Shown here: positions 7,747 to 16,801 of the stretch, one piece after another | Layout of the letters: every line of letters starts with the position of its first letter | Numbering within the stretch: position 1 is the first letter of the stretch | Origin: Sphingobium sp. EP60837 | GTDB taxonomy: Bacteria > Pseudomonadota > Alphaproteobacteria > Sphingomonadales > Sphingomonadaceae | Assembly: GCF_001658005.1 (NCBI RefSeq) | Contig: NZ_CP015986.1 | Span: forward strand, 1,675,501-1,739,500 | Direction: 5' to 3' | Length of the DNA: 64,000 bases | The notes under the pieces: model-generated | Told to the model about the DNA's origin: nothing | Database searches by the model: none | Seen by the model: the letters and a program-made list of their open reading frames with translations, nothing else | Translations under genes and position numbers: made by a program

Positions 7747-9189
7747 TCAGGTCGCCGTGCCGCCTACAGTCAGACCCTCGATAAGCAGTGTCGGCTGCCC
7801 CACACCCGCGGGCACGCTCTGCCCGCCCTTCCCGCACATGCCGATGCCTTCGTCCAGCGCCCAGTCATTGCCGATGCCGGCAACCTTGGTCAACGCGGTC
7901 GGTCCATCGCCGATCAGCGTCGCGCCCTTGATGGGCTCGCCCAGCTTTCCATTCTCGACCTTATAGGCTTCCGTGCAGGAAAAGACGAACTTGCCCGACA
8001 CAATATCGACCTGCCCCCCACCGAAGCTCTTAGCGAAGATGCCGGACTTCATGCGGGACAGCAGCTCCTCCGGATCATCCTGCCCGCCCTTGATGAAAGT
8101 GTTGGTCATGCGCGGCATGGGCGCGTGCGCATAGCTTTCGCGGCGGCCGTTGCCGGTCGGCTCAACGCCCATCAGGCGGGCGTTCAGGCGATCCTGCATA
8201 TAGCCTTTGAGGATGCCGTTCTCTATCAACACATTTTCCTTGGTAGGCGTGCCTTCGTCATCGATGGACAGCGACCCGCGCCGGTTCAGGATCGACCCGT
8301 CATCCACCACCGTCACGCCCCGCGCGGCGACGCGCTCACCCATGCGACCGGAAAAGGCGCTCGTGCCCTTACGGTTGAAGTCGCCTTCCAAGCCGTGGCC
8401 GATCGCCTCATGCACCAGTACGCCCGGCCAGCCCGGCCCAAGCAGCACGGTCATCTCACCTGCAGGCGCGGCGACGGAGCGCAGATTGACGCGCGCATGC
8501 GCCAGCGCTTCGTCGATCGCGCGGTTCCAGATCGCGGGATCCATCACCTCATCGTAAAGATAGCGCCCGCCAATGCCGAAAATGCCGGTTTCGCGGCGGC
8601 CATTCTCTTCCAGGATGACGGACACGTTGAGCCGCACAAGCGGCCGTATGTCGGTTGCGGTAAAGCCATCGGGGCGCACGATCTCCACCACCGACCAGCT
8701 ACCCGCCAGGCTGACCGACACCTGCGCCACGCGAGGGTCGCGGGCGCGAGCGGCAGCGTCGATGGCGGCGCAGAGCGTCACCTTCTCGGCGAACGGCACG
8801 ATCTCCAGAGGATTGGCATCCGTATAGAGGTGACGGTTGGTATGCTGCGGCGGCGGCGCGGGCTGGCCCTTGGCCGGATCGAGCAGAGCCAGCGTTTCCG
8901 CCGCGCGCCGGATCGCCGCTTCGCTGATGTCATTGGCATGGGCGAAACCTGTCATCTCGCCGGACACGCCGCGGAGGCCAAAGCCCGCATCGGTCGAATA
9001 GTCGGCGGTCTTCAGCCGTCCATCGTCGAAACCGAAGCTCTCGCTCGCCCGATATTGCAGATATAGCTCACCATCATCGCACTTCTTAAGTGCGTCGGCC
9101 GTCAGGCGGCGCGCGCCATCGGGATCGAGCAGGCCCGGGCGATAAAGAAGGCCGCGCGCATCGGTGAACTGGGAAGCTATATCGGTCAT
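7747..9189 (-). CDS. tldD: Metalloprotease TldD
   Basis: Zinc metalloprotease subunit TldD, 480 aa, which works with TldE/PmbA to degrade unfolded or modified peptides (microcin and CcdA processing in E. coli). The active-site motif HEAIGH (H260, E261, H264) is intact, followed by the conserved GLEGDFNRKGTS segment. I place the start at ATG 9189, which gives the usual length of about 480 aa; a GTG/ATG 36 bases further upstream would add 12 poorly conserved residues. No tldE partner lies in the window, as is common because the two genes are often unlinked. Confidence 0.93.
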   Translation of the reverse strand: MTDIASQFTDARGLLYRPGLLDPDGARRLTADALKKCDDGELYLQYRASESFGFDDGRLKTADYSTDAGFGLRGVSGEMTGFAHANDISEAAIRRAAETLALLDPAKGQPAPPPQHTNRHLYTDANPLEIVPFAEKVTLCAAIDAAARARDPRVAQVSVSLAGSWSVVEIVRPDGFTATDIRPLVRLNVSVILEENGRRETGIFGIGGRYLYDEVMDPAIWNRAIDEALAHARVNLRSVAAPAGEMTVLLGPGWPGVLVHEAIGHGLEGDFNRKGTSAFSGRMGERVAARGVTVVDDGSILNRRGSLSIDDEGTPTKENVLIENGILKGYMQDRLNARLMGVEPTGNGRRESYAHAPMPRMTNTFIKGGQDDPEELLSRMKSGIFAKSFGGGQVDIVSGKFVFSCTEAYKVENGKLGEPIKGATLIGDGPTALTKVAGIGNDWALDEGIGMCGKGGQSVPAGVGQPTLLIEGLTVGGTAT

Positions 9190-9249
9190 GCCGCCCGATA
9201 TAGGCGCGGCAATTCCTGAGCCCAATCAAAATCGCGAGCGGTGCCTGGG

Positions 9250-9477
9250 TTAGAGGCTCGCGCCCGACGAAATATCCGGTAAACCGGCGACCTCCGGCGT
9301 GTCGGCCGGGCCGCCGATCAGCACGAAGCGACGGTCGCAATAGCCGCAATCGACGTAGCCATGCTCATCGATCTCCAGGAAAACGCGTGGGTGGCCCAGA
9401 GCGGCGGGAATGTCGCCCGATCCGTCGCAGGCGACGCGGGGCTTGGTGACTCGAAGGATTTCGGGCGGCTGGATCAT
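9250..9477 (-). CDS. CHCC zinc-finger domain protein (NDUFS6-like)
   Basis: Small zinc-binding protein, 75 aa, of the zf-CHCC family related to the mitochondrial complex I accessory subunit NDUFS6. Ligand pattern: C17 (VACDG), H29 (GHPRV), then C44 and C47 in DCGYCDRRF. In alphaproteobacteria this family is conserved and thought to associate with respiratory complex I. The gene stands alone between tldD and tRNA-Val, on the same strand as both. The assignment rests on the spacing of the four ligands. Confidence 0.85.
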   Translation of the reverse strand: MIQPPEILRVTKPRVACDGSGDIPAALGHPRVFLEIDEHGYVDCGYCDRRFVLIGGPADTPEVAGLPDISSGASL

Positions 9478-9523
9478 GATGCGCTCGGATTAGCAGCGGC
9501 GGCATGGCATCGCAAGAAGGGCG

Positions 9524-9599
9524 TGGTGGGCGATGACGGGCTCGAACCGCCGACATTCTCGGTGTAAACGAGACGCTCTACCAACTGAGCTAATCGCCC
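9524..9599 (-). tRNA. tRNA-Val (anticodon TAC)
   Basis: Cloverleaf on the minus strand. The 7-bp acceptor stem is GGGCGAT (9599-9593) with ATCGCCC (9534-9528). The D-arm GCTCAGTTGGTAGAGC, the anticodon stem TCTCG/CGAGA around loop TTTACAC (anticodon TAC) and the T-arm with GTTCGAGCC are all present. The discriminator A and an encoded CCA (9526-9524) complete it. Length is 76 nt. Confidence 0.95.
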
Positions 9600-9681
9600 T
9601 ATGCCGCGCCCTGCCTGGTGCAGCCGGAGCGCGCCTATCTAGGCTAATCGGCGCGCGGGTCAAGCCTTGATGACGATCGCG

Positions 9682-10686
9682 TCACGCGCACAGGAAGCGG
9701 CGGCTCGCCATGAACCAGCGGGTCAGCGCCTCGACGGTCTCGTCGGCCAGGGCAATGAAGACGCGGCGGCCATCGTGCGGGTCGGCCTGGCGCTGGACAA
9801 TGCCCTTGTCGGTCAATGTGCGAATCCAGCGCAGCGCGGTGGTCGGCGGCACGGCAGAGGCGATGCACAGGCTGGACACGGAAACCCGCTCTTGCTCCAG
9901 CCGCGCAGCCAGCAGGTCGAGCAGCATGTCCCAAGCTGGATCGGCGAACAAGTCGCCAGGCAGGAACTCCTCGCGCAGCCGCCGCGCCCGCAACAAATCT
10001 CTCACCTGCGCGGCGCTAAGCGGCGAGGCATCCGTTGCAGGCTGGTTGCTGCCCATGGGCTCTACCGCCGGCATGCCGATATAATCGCTGGCGCGGTCCG
10101 ATATGCGCGGGCCCAACGCGAAGGAGGGCGTGGCATGGCGCGGGCGGGACGTCAGAGCCTCCAGAGTGCGGGCGAGACGGCTGACTTCTTCGCTTAACTG
10201 CTGCAGGCGGACGCCCTCGCTTTCCTGATTGACCTCATGAACCGTGCGCTGCGGCGTTGCGCTTCCAGCCGTCAGCAGCGCGGCAGCCAGGTCGGCATGA
10301 TCAGGCGTACAAAGCAATTGCGTTCGTTCGCTCCGGATGCAGGCGAAGGCGAGATCGATCGTGTCGATGCCCGTGACCATGATGACCGGCACATCATTCT
10401 GCACCGCCAACGTCTCGACCTGCACCAGCAGTCGCTCGAGCATGGGCGAGGGTTGCGCGCAAAAGAGCAGGATCACGTCGCAGCCGATCTGCATGTCCAG
10501 CCGCAAGGACGCCTGCTCCAACCCTACGCTGTCCAGCAGCCGGAACTGCGCGGCGGGCGCCAGACCTTCAACATCATCGAGGAAAATATCGTCTGCCAGG
10601 ATCAGCAGGCCGGCCCTTTGATCCTTTACTCCGTAGCTTTCCTCCATCCTCAAGCCTAAGCCCGCTGCGGACCGATCCATTTCCAC
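9682..10686 (-). CDS. Winged-helix (MarR-like) DNA-binding protein with N-terminal receiver-like region
   Basis: Protein of 334 aa. The C-terminal third (about residues 235-334) is a winged-helix domain: LLDLLAARLEQERVSVSSL, then TTALRWIRTLTDKGIVQR as the recognition-helix region, and DPHDGRRVFIAL as the wing, as in MarR-like regulators. The N-terminal region (1 to about 135) alternates strands and helices in the manner of a receiver domain but has no clear phospho-Asp set, and a Glu/Gln-rich linker follows. GTG 10686 has a GGAG site seven bases upstream; an ATG at 10680 is the alternative. No target is evident and it stands alone. Likely a DNA-binding regulator, role unknown. Confidence 0.7.
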   Translation of the reverse strand: MEMDRSAAGLGLRMEESYGVKDQRAGLLILADDIFLDDVEGLAPAAQFRLLDSVGLEQASLRLDMQIGCDVILLFCAQPSPMLERLLVQVETLAVQNDVPVIMVTGIDTIDLAFACIRSERTQLLCTPDHADLAAALLTAGSATPQRTVHEVNQESEGVRLQQLSEEVSRLARTLEALTSRPRHATPSFALGPRISDRASDYIGMPAVEPMGSNQPATDASPLSAAQVRDLLRARRLREEFLPGDLFADPAWDMLLDLLAARLEQERVSVSSLCIASAVPPTTALRWIRTLTDKGIVQRQADPHDGRRVFIALADETVEALTRWFMASRRFLCA

Positions 10687-10928
10687 CTGTTAACTCCTGT
10701 CCCTGCTTTGTTCTGAGCTTATCGCAATATCGCGGCGCTGCGCCCGCTCTCTCCTCCATATCGGACATGGTGATGAAGGATTGCCGGCCGATGCTCGGCT
10801 GCCGCTACGAAATGCAAGGAGTTGACCGCCGCTACCGCCAAAATGGTGTGGCCTTTCGCCAAAATGGCGCGAGCGTAAGCGCAGCCCGATTTATCTCCGA
10901 AATGGACTCTTCTTCTGGCACAAGAGTC
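10687..10928. other. Non-coding stretch between convergent-spaced genes
   Basis: About 240 bases without a convincing gene. It contains a short direct repeat (cgccaaaatgg near 10848 and 10859) and should include the promoter of the winged-helix gene on the minus strand. No RNA gene or clear promoter box was recognised. Confidence 0.4.
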
Positions 10929-11780
10929 TCAGCTAGCCGTCCTTCTGGCGAAATCGATATAAAGCTGACGCAATCGGGTCGCGACAGGTCCGGGCCTGCC
11001 GTCCCCGATCTGCCGGCCATCTATGCGGACGACCGCCTGACAGAGCGTCGATGCGCTGGTGATGAAAGCCTCGCGAGCCGTCAGAGTTTCCTCGACCGTA
11101 AATGGCCGGTATGTGACGCTCATGCCGCTTTCCAGCGCCAGGGCGGTAAGTGCTGCCCCAGTGCAACCGGCCAGCACAGCTTGCGAATAAGGGCGGGTGA
11201 CGATGCCCTCGTCGGTAACCAGAAAAGCGGTCGAAGATGCGCCTTCGGTAATGAAGCCATCCTCCACCATCCACGCTTCCTGCGCTCCCGCTTCCGCTGC
11301 GATCCGCTTGGCCATCGCTTGGGCGAGCAGGCCCACGCTCTTGATGTCGCGCCGCGACCAGCGCTGATCTGGCGTCGTGACGACCGCAATCCCCGTGCGG
11401 GCGGCCGGACTGTCCAGAAAATGCTTCGCCTGCGTGAACATCAACAGCGTCGGTTGCAAAGCGGTCGATGTCAGGAAATCGCGCCCTGCATCAGCGCCGC
11501 CCGTCAACTGCAAGTAGATCAGACCTTCATCAAGCTTGTTCCGCCTCGCCAGATCTTTCTGAACCGCCTCGATCGCGTCGGAGGAGAGGGGGAGGGTAAG
11601 GCCGATTGCGGTTGCCGATCGTTCCAGCCGCGCCATGTGTGAATCGCTATCGACCAGGCGGCCCTCGATCACCGCAGTGACCTCATAGACAGCCTCCGCG
11701 AACAGGAAGCCGCGGTCGAGTACGGACACCCGGGTGTCGGCAAGCGGCAGGAATTGGCCGTTGAGATAAGCGATCGACAT
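10929..11780 (-). CDS. D-amino-acid aminotransferase (PLP fold type IV)
   Basis: PLP-dependent class IV aminotransferase, 283 aa, the length of D-alanine aminotransferase. The Schiff-base lysine is K147 (RRDIKSVGLL), close to K145 of the Bacillus enzyme. The LDRGFLFAEAVYEV segment near residues 21-34 and the phosphate-binding TEGASST segment fit the family. The start at ATG 11780 gives the expected N-terminus (SIAYLNGQF); the frame extends 23 codons upstream but without similarity. It probably interconverts D-Ala and D-Glu for the cell wall; branched-chain or aminodeoxychorismate activity cannot be fully excluded. It lies 79 bases after udgX on the same strand. Confidence 0.85.
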   Translation of the reverse strand: MSIAYLNGQFLPLADTRVSVLDRGFLFAEAVYEVTAVIEGRLVDSDSHMARLERSATAIGLTLPLSSDAIEAVQKDLARRNKLDEGLIYLQLTGGADAGRDFLTSTALQPTLLMFTQAKHFLDSPAARTGIAVVTTPDQRWSRRDIKSVGLLAQAMAKRIAAEAGAQEAWMVEDGFITEGASSTAFLVTDEGIVTRPYSQAVLAGCTGAALTALALESGMSVTYRPFTVEETLTAREAFITSASTLCQAVVRIDGRQIGDGRPGPVATRLRQLYIDFARRTAS

Positions 11781-11859
11781 GAACGGACGGATTTCCCCTG
11801 CGCGACAAGATAAGTCCACCGATGTTGCCGGGGCGATGTTCTGGGTCAAGCAGCGATCG

Positions 11860-13257
11860 TCAATCCAACGCGCTCACGCGCTCTCCTATATTGCGCAGCT
11901 CCTCGACAAAGCGCGCCCGTTCGGCCGCTTTGCGCGCTTCATCGGGCACGCGCAGCAGGAAACTGGGGTGAACCGTCACCCATCCCTCGACGCCATTGTC
12001 CAGCGGGATCGGCGCGCCGCGCGTGCGGCTGATCGTCACGGCTTTACCCAGCATCGCTCGCGCAGCTGTCGCGCCCAAGGCGACCAGGATGCGAGGCCGG
12101 ATACGGTCCAGTTCCTGGTCGAGCCACCAGCGGCAGGCCTGAATTTCCGGCGTTTCCGGCGTCTGATGGATGCGCCGCTTGCCGCGCTGCTCATATTTGA
12201 AATGCTTGACCGCATTGGTGACATAGACGCTGGCGCGATCAATTCGCGCCTCCTCCAGCGCTCGGTCCAGCAACTGTCCTGCCGGACCGACGAAGGGGCG
12301 TCCCGCAAGATCTTCCTGATCTCCCGGCTGCTCGCCGACCAGGACGAGCCGCGCGTCCAGCGGCCCTTCGCCAAAGACCGTCTGCGTCGCGTCCCGGTAC
12401 AAAGGACAGCGGGTGCAGGCCGACGCCTCCTCGCGCAGCGCGTTCCAGGCGACCGCGACGTTACCCGGCCGCGCTGGCACTTTCGGTGGTGTGGCGATCA
12501 TGCTTGCCTCCCTTGCCTGTGCGCCCGCGACCAGTTCGGGGATGAGCGCTGCTTCGGGCAAATTGCGCCAATATTTTTTTGGCATTTCGGACAGCATCGC
12601 GCGTTGCTTGAGCCGCGCGGGATTGAAGGTTGCCGCATAATAGCTCTTCCATACTTCCTCGACCGGATCACCCGCAGGCGCATCCGCTCGGGTCGCCCCC
12701 GGACCCTCGCTCAATATTTCACCATCCCAATGGATGCTGATCTCGGGCGTAAGGATGGACCAGCGCATCGACGCGAAGCGCCTTACAAAGAAGCCGGCAT
12801 TAGCGCGCACGATATGATGATCGGGTTCGAACCAAGCGACGAAGCGTGGCCGGTCACCTTCATCCACCTCGCGAAAGCGCACGAACGCGCGCATTTTATG
12901 CATGTCACGCCGTACCGCTTTTGCGAGACTGTCTGTTCGGCGCATCAAGGGGTCAGCTTGATCGTCCATTCGTGACGGCTGTTGCCGCACATTCAGCAGC
13001 AATTCGTAGAGCAGGGCGAAACGTTGCTCGTCCCGGTGCAGAATCGCACTCTCGGCGAGGTTCAGGAACGCGCGCGGTACGGAAAAGCCCCCGCCCGTGT
13101 TAGGACGGGGCGGCTCGTCGAAGGACAGGAGCGAGGCCGCCTGCCCTTCGACCCGCCAGTCGATATCCTGCGCTGGGACATTGGCCGATGCGAAACGCCG
13201 GGCGGCCGTGCGCCACCCTTCGAAATCGTCCGGCCCGCTCAGCAGCGCCTGATACAT
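11860..13257 (-). CDS. udgX: UdgX family uracil-DNA binding protein (DUF4130-UDG fusion)
   Basis: DNA-repair protein, 465 aa, with two parts. Residues 1 to about 250 match the DUF4130 (TIGR03915) domain that accompanies a linked radical SAM protein. Residues 270-465 form a family-4-type uracil-DNA glycosylase with Fe-S cysteines C281 and C284 and the GEQPGDQED catalytic motif at 308-316. The UdgX-specific loop KRRIH is present at 360-364. In characterised UdgX the His of this loop forms a covalent bond with uracil-containing DNA. The rSAM partner gene lies 960 bases upstream on the same strand, with two genes in between. The DNA lesion handled by the pair is not known. Confidence 0.92.
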   Translation of the reverse strand: MYQALLSGPDDFEGWRTAARRFASANVPAQDIDWRVEGQAASLLSFDEPPRPNTGGGFSVPRAFLNLAESAILHRDEQRFALLYELLLNVRQQPSRMDDQADPLMRRTDSLAKAVRRDMHKMRAFVRFREVDEGDRPRFVAWFEPDHHIVRANAGFFVRRFASMRWSILTPEISIHWDGEILSEGPGATRADAPAGDPVEEVWKSYYAATFNPARLKQRAMLSEMPKKYWRNLPEAALIPELVAGAQAREASMIATPPKVPARPGNVAVAWNALREEASACTRCPLYRDATQTVFGEGPLDARLVLVGEQPGDQEDLAGRPFVGPAGQLLDRALEEARIDRASVYVTNAVKHFKYEQRGKRRIHQTPETPEIQACRWWLDQELDRIRPRILVALGATAARAMLGKAVTISRTRGAPIPLDNGVEGWVTVHPSFLLRVPDEARKAAERARFVEELRNIGERVSALD

Positions 13258-13264
13258 ACGTGCC

Positions 13265-13729
13265 TCAATCGGCGGCTTCTGCCCGCTGCAGTTCGGCAGG
13301 CTTGCGCTTGGCGAAGGCGGCCGCCAGCTTCTGTTCCTCTTCGTCCGTCAGTTCCGCTGCGGCGTCGGGGAACATCTCCTCTTCCTCCTCTTCGATATGG
13401 TGGAGGTAGCGCTTCTTCAGCTTGTCGAAGGTCTCACGCCATGCAGCGCTGTTAAATTCCAGCTCCTGCAATTCTTCGAGATAATCCTCGATTTCCTTAT
13501 GCTCTGACACGCTATGCTGTGCATCTTCCCGCAGGTCGGGCCGGGCGAGCATCGTGGCGTAGAGCGTTTCTTCCTCCGCCGCGGCATGTGCGGTGACTTC
13601 TACCCGAAACTGCTCGAACAACTGTTCCAGCCGCTCATGATCGTCCTGGGCTTGGGCCATCTGCTCGAACAGTTGGCGGTGGACGTCATGATCCTGCTTC
13701 AGGCGGTCGAAAATTGTCGCATTGGCCAT
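13265..13729 (-). CDS. Hemerythrin HHE domain protein
   Basis: Soluble helical protein, 154 aa, with the hemerythrin di-iron pattern. His residues lie in the first helix (QDHDVHRQLFEQM, near 12-24), the second (VTAHAAAEEETLY), the third (EHKEIEDYLEEL) and the fourth (HHIEEEEEEMFP). Relatives bind O2 or respond to oxidative and nitrosative stress. ATG 13729 is preceded by AGGAG. The stop is only eight bases from the udgX start, so it is probably co-transcribed with the DNA-repair genes. The C-terminal tail is charged and probably disordered. Confidence 0.9.
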   Translation of the reverse strand: MANATIFDRLKQDHDVHRQLFEQMAQAQDDHERLEQLFEQFRVEVTAHAAAEEETLYATMLARPDLREDAQHSVSEHKEIEDYLEELQELEFNSAAWRETFDKLKKRYLHHIEEEEEEMFPDAAAELTDEEEQKLAAAFAKRKPAELQRAEAAD

Positions 13730-13789
13730 GGGGTGCTCCTCTAGATACAGAGGGCACAACGAAGGCTGCCGAACTTTGGGTCCCGTTGT

Positions 13790-14146
13790 TTAGCCGAACA
13801 GGAAGCGGAAGATGATCGCGACTGGTATCCAGAGCAGACTGCTGGCGATGCTGGCCAGCCAGACTTGTGCGACATCGCGGCGAAAACGGAGGTCGAGCCC
13901 TGCACTGGAAAGGCCGCTGTCGTCCAATATTTCCCACCTGCGCTCAAGCCTGCGCGCAGCCACGCCGAAGCCGCCGATCGCGACGATAAGCGCAAGGTGA
14001 AGCAGCAGCGAACCGCCCATCCTCGCGACGATTCCGATCTGGAGCAGGCAGAAGACGACAAGCGCGGTCGCGAGATGGCTGCTCATGCGCTTGGCGTAGC
14101 GGCCGCCATGATTCTGCGCAGAAGCGTTTTTGAATAGCGTCGCCAC
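13790..14146 (-). CDS. Small hypothetical membrane protein
   Basis: Unrecognised membrane protein of 118 aa. It shows hydrophobic segments near residues 22-38 and 43-60 and a C-terminal one near 95-117, separated by a polar stretch (LERRWEILDDSGL). GTG 14146 fits a GGAGGGG ribosome site seven bases upstream better than the TTG at 14152. It lies between the rSAM gene and the hemerythrin gene in the same direction, so it may share their transcript. No function is inferred. Confidence 0.55.
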   Translation of the reverse strand: MATLFKNASAQNHGGRYAKRMSSHLATALVVFCLLQIGIVARMGGSLLLHLALIVAIGGFGVAARRLERRWEILDDSGLSSAGLDLRFRRDVAQVWLASIASSLLWIPVAIIFRFLFG

Positions 14147-14217
14147 CAGCAATCCCCTCCATTCCTGCGCTCAAGAAAACATGAAGCGCCGCGCTTATCA
14201 ACGGCAAAAGCAAGGGT

Positions 14218-15468
14218 TCAGGTAAAAAGCTCGAATTGAGTCGGGGGAGGGGTCAGCCGTCTCTTCAGATCAACTTTGTCGATCAGGTGCAGGGGCCGCC
14301 AATCGCTCGCGATGAGGAAGGGCCGAAGTTTGGCGATCGAACTGGTCAGCCGCGCGACATCGTCCAGTCTGAGGCGGCGTTGCCGGCGGCTGGCTAAAAT
14401 GCGATCGACGGCCTTCACGCCCAAGCCAGGCACCCGCAGGAGCATTTCGCGGGGCGCGCGGTTCACATCCATGGGAAAGATACCCCGGTGCCGTAACGCC
14501 CAGGCGAGTTTGGGATCGATATCGAGCGGCAGATGGCCGGTCTCGGGATCGGTCGCTTGTTCAATGTCGCTAACCGAAAAGCCATAGAAGCGCATCATCC
14601 AGTCGGATTGATACAGCCGATGCTCACGAAGAAGGGGCGGGCGTTTGAGCGGCAGGACGGCGCTGGGGGACGGGATGGGGGAGAAGGCGCTGTAGTAGAC
14701 CCGACGCAGGGCGTGCCGGTCATAGAGGGAGCGCGCCCGCCGGAGGATCGCTCGGTCATCCGCGCCGTCAGCGCCAACGATCATCTGTGTGGACTGCCCG
14801 GCCGGGGCGAAGCGCGGTGCATGGCGGTAGCGTTTTCTCGCGTCACCCATATCCTCGATCGACGTGCGCAACTCCTTCATCGCGCCTTCGATCCGCTTCT
14901 CGTCCTTTTCTGGGGCGAGCCGTTTCAGTCCCTCTTCGGTCGGCAATTCGACATTGATGGACAGCCGGTCGGCATAAAGCCCGGCCTGATGCGTCAATTC
15001 AGGGTCGGCGTCCGGGATCGTCTTCAAATGGATATAGCCGCGAAAGTCATGCTCTTCCCGCAGCGCTCGCGCGACGCCGACCAGCTGCTCCATCGTGTAA
15101 TCCGGCGACCGGATGATGCCGGATGATAGAAACAGCCCCTCAATATAATTGCGGCGGTAAAAGTTCAGGGTCAGATCGACCACCTCCCAAACGGTGAAGC
15201 GCGCCCGGCGCACATCGCTGGACCGACGATTGATGCAATAATGGCAGTCGAATATGCAGCTGTTGGTGAGCAATATCTTGAGCAGTGAGATACATCGGCC
15301 GTCCGGAGCATAGGCGTGACATATGCCCATGCCTTCGGTCGATCCCAGCCCGCCTTTGCGGCCTGACAGGCTGTCGCGCTTCTTCGTGCCCGATGACGCG
15401 CAGGACGCATCATATTTGGCGGCATCGGCAAGAATCTCGAGCTTGTGGCGGGTAGACAGGACTGACAT
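14218..15468 (-). CDS. Putative DNA modification/repair radical SAM protein (UdgX-linked)
   Basis: Radical SAM enzyme, 416 aa, of the TIGR03916 (rSAM-link-UDG) family. The [4Fe-4S] cysteines are C71, C75 and C78 (CIFDCHYC). The family start (STRHKLEILADAAKYDASCASSG) is intact. A helix-hairpin-helix near residues 345-378 (LLRVPGLGVKAVDRIL) points to DNA binding. This family co-occurs with DUF4130/UDG proteins, here encoded by udgX about 1 kb downstream on the same strand. It is thought to act on damaged or modified bases, but the reaction is not established. Confidence 0.92.
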   Translation of the reverse strand: MSVLSTRHKLEILADAAKYDASCASSGTKKRDSLSGRKGGLGSTEGMGICHAYAPDGRCISLLKILLTNSCIFDCHYCINRRSSDVRRARFTVWEVVDLTLNFYRRNYIEGLFLSSGIIRSPDYTMEQLVGVARALREEHDFRGYIHLKTIPDADPELTHQAGLYADRLSINVELPTEEGLKRLAPEKDEKRIEGAMKELRTSIEDMGDARKRYRHAPRFAPAGQSTQMIVGADGADDRAILRRARSLYDRHALRRVYYSAFSPIPSPSAVLPLKRPPLLREHRLYQSDWMMRFYGFSVSDIEQATDPETGHLPLDIDPKLAWALRHRGIFPMDVNRAPREMLLRVPGLGVKAVDRILASRRQRRLRLDDVARLTSSIAKLRPFLIASDWRPLHLIDKVDLKRRLTPPPTQFELFT

Positions 15469-15541
15469 AAGTTCATGATATGTTCTTTTGAGGGCACTGT
15501 CCTTGATCTAGATTGCGCCTGCGTTTTCACCGCGCGATGGG

Positions 15542-16300
15542 TCAACTTTTCCAGCTGGGGTCGATGCGGTCGATCAGCCGCACCATCGCCTGAAAGTCGG
15601 GAACGCCGGGGCCGACCGGAAGCTGCACGCCGCCGATGTCGCGCTGATGCACGGCGATCACTTCATCAGGGATATCGAGCGGTGTGCCAGCCGCGCCCGT
15701 GGCGACCTGGATTTCGCAAGCGCGTTGAAGCATCCAGTGCATGAGGAATGCATTGGGCAGGCTGTCCGCCATGACCAGCGTGCCATGATTGCGCAGCATC
15801 ATCAGTCGTCGGTTTCCGAGATCAGCGATCAGCCTTTCCCCTTCTTCAGGCCGCAGCGTGATGCCTTCAAAGTCGTGATAGGCGATTCGCCCGGTAAAGG
15901 CGGCCGCGTAGAAATTGGTAGGACGTAATCCTTCCTTGGTCGCGCTGACCGCCATGGCCGCAGTCGTGTGGGTGTGGATCACGCAATGGGCGTCAGGCAA
16001 ATGACGGTGAAAGACGCTGTGCTGTGTAAAACCGGCTCGGTTCACCGGATAGGGACTGCCGTCCAGCACATGCCCGTCTATGTCGATCTTGACCAGGTTG
16101 GACGCGGTCACTTCCGAATAGAGCAGGCCGAAGGGATTGATCAGGAAGGCGTTATCTTCGCCCGGCACGCGCAATGTGATGTGATTGTAGATCAGCTCCG
16201 ACCAGCCCATATGGTCGAATATGCGGTAGCAGGCCGCAAGCTGCTGGCGCGCTTCCCACTCCGCAGCGGGCGCATTGGATACGGAAATGGCGGTGGCCAT
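15542..16300 (-). CDS. Class II aldolase/adducin family protein
   Basis: Zinc-dependent class II aldolase-fold protein, 252 aa. Conserved points include NHITLRVPG near residues 39-47 (substrate loop), the zinc ligand pair HTHTTA near 109-114, and NHGTLV near 170-175. ATG 16300 has an AGGAGG site six bases upstream; the open frame extends far beyond it only because of GC richness. The family includes fuculose/ribulose phosphate aldolases and epimerases, but the adducin-like subgroup (about 250 aa) is mostly uncharacterised. The substrate is unknown. It stands alone. Confidence 0.88.
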   Translation of the reverse strand: MATAISVSNAPAAEWEARQQLAACYRIFDHMGWSELIYNHITLRVPGEDNAFLINPFGLLYSEVTASNLVKIDIDGHVLDGSPYPVNRAGFTQHSVFHRHLPDAHCVIHTHTTAAMAVSATKEGLRPTNFYAAAFTGRIAYHDFEGITLRPEEGERLIADLGNRRLMMLRNHGTLVMADSLPNAFLMHWMLQRACEIQVATGAAGTPLDIPDEVIAVHQRDIGGVQLPVGPGVPDFQAMVRLIDRIDPSWKS

Positions 16301-16522
16301 GGCGATCCTCCTCTTATCCTGTAATGCGACTATCCGCCGTCGCGGCGCCGCTGTCGAGCGAAACGGCTTTAGGGTTGAATTAGGCCGACTCTGCTGGTAG
16401 GGCGCGCCCCACACGGCGCAGGCTGGCCTGCGACGACTCATCGCTATTACTTTCGGTAGGCCCGTCGGGAGGGGTTTGTTTCCTGGCGAACCGCCCGCTT
16501 TCGACTGGAGTTTGACTGGCTT

Positions 16523-16729
16523 ATGCAAATCATCGTTCGCGACAACAATGTCGACCAGGCCCTGCGCGCGCTCAAGAAGAAGCTGCAGCGTGAGGGCGTG
16601 TATCGCGAGATGAAGCTGCGCCGTCACTACGAAAAGCCTTCGGAAAAGCGCGCCCGCGAAAAGGCGGCTGCGGTTCGCCGCGCGCGCAAGCTGGAGCGCA
16701 AGCGCGCTGAGCGCGACGGCGTCCGTTAA
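16523..16729 (+). CDS. rpsU: 30S ribosomal protein S21
   Basis: Ribosomal protein bS21, 68 aa, very basic, a late-binding component of the small subunit near the anti-Shine-Dalgarno end of 16S rRNA. The family N-terminus [20 protein letters not shown] is complete, and the C-terminus is a run of Arg/Lys/Ala helix. It is followed 72 bases later by an FKBP gene on the same strand. The 220-base region upstream holds no gene and should contain its promoter. Confidence 0.97.
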   Translation: MQIIVRDNNVDQALRALKKKLQREGVYREMKLRRHYEKPSEKRAREKAAAVRRARKLERKRAERDGVR

Positions 16730-16801
16730 GACGTTCGTTGTCCGGGGCGGCTGTTCGGCCGTCCTTCCCTGCTGATTCCCGCACCTGCGAGGCTTAGGTC
16801 C

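Noticed and set aside
7567..9066. 499-codon plus-strand frame opposite tldD
   Set aside because: Antisense of tldD, whose zinc motif is intact; no family resemblance.
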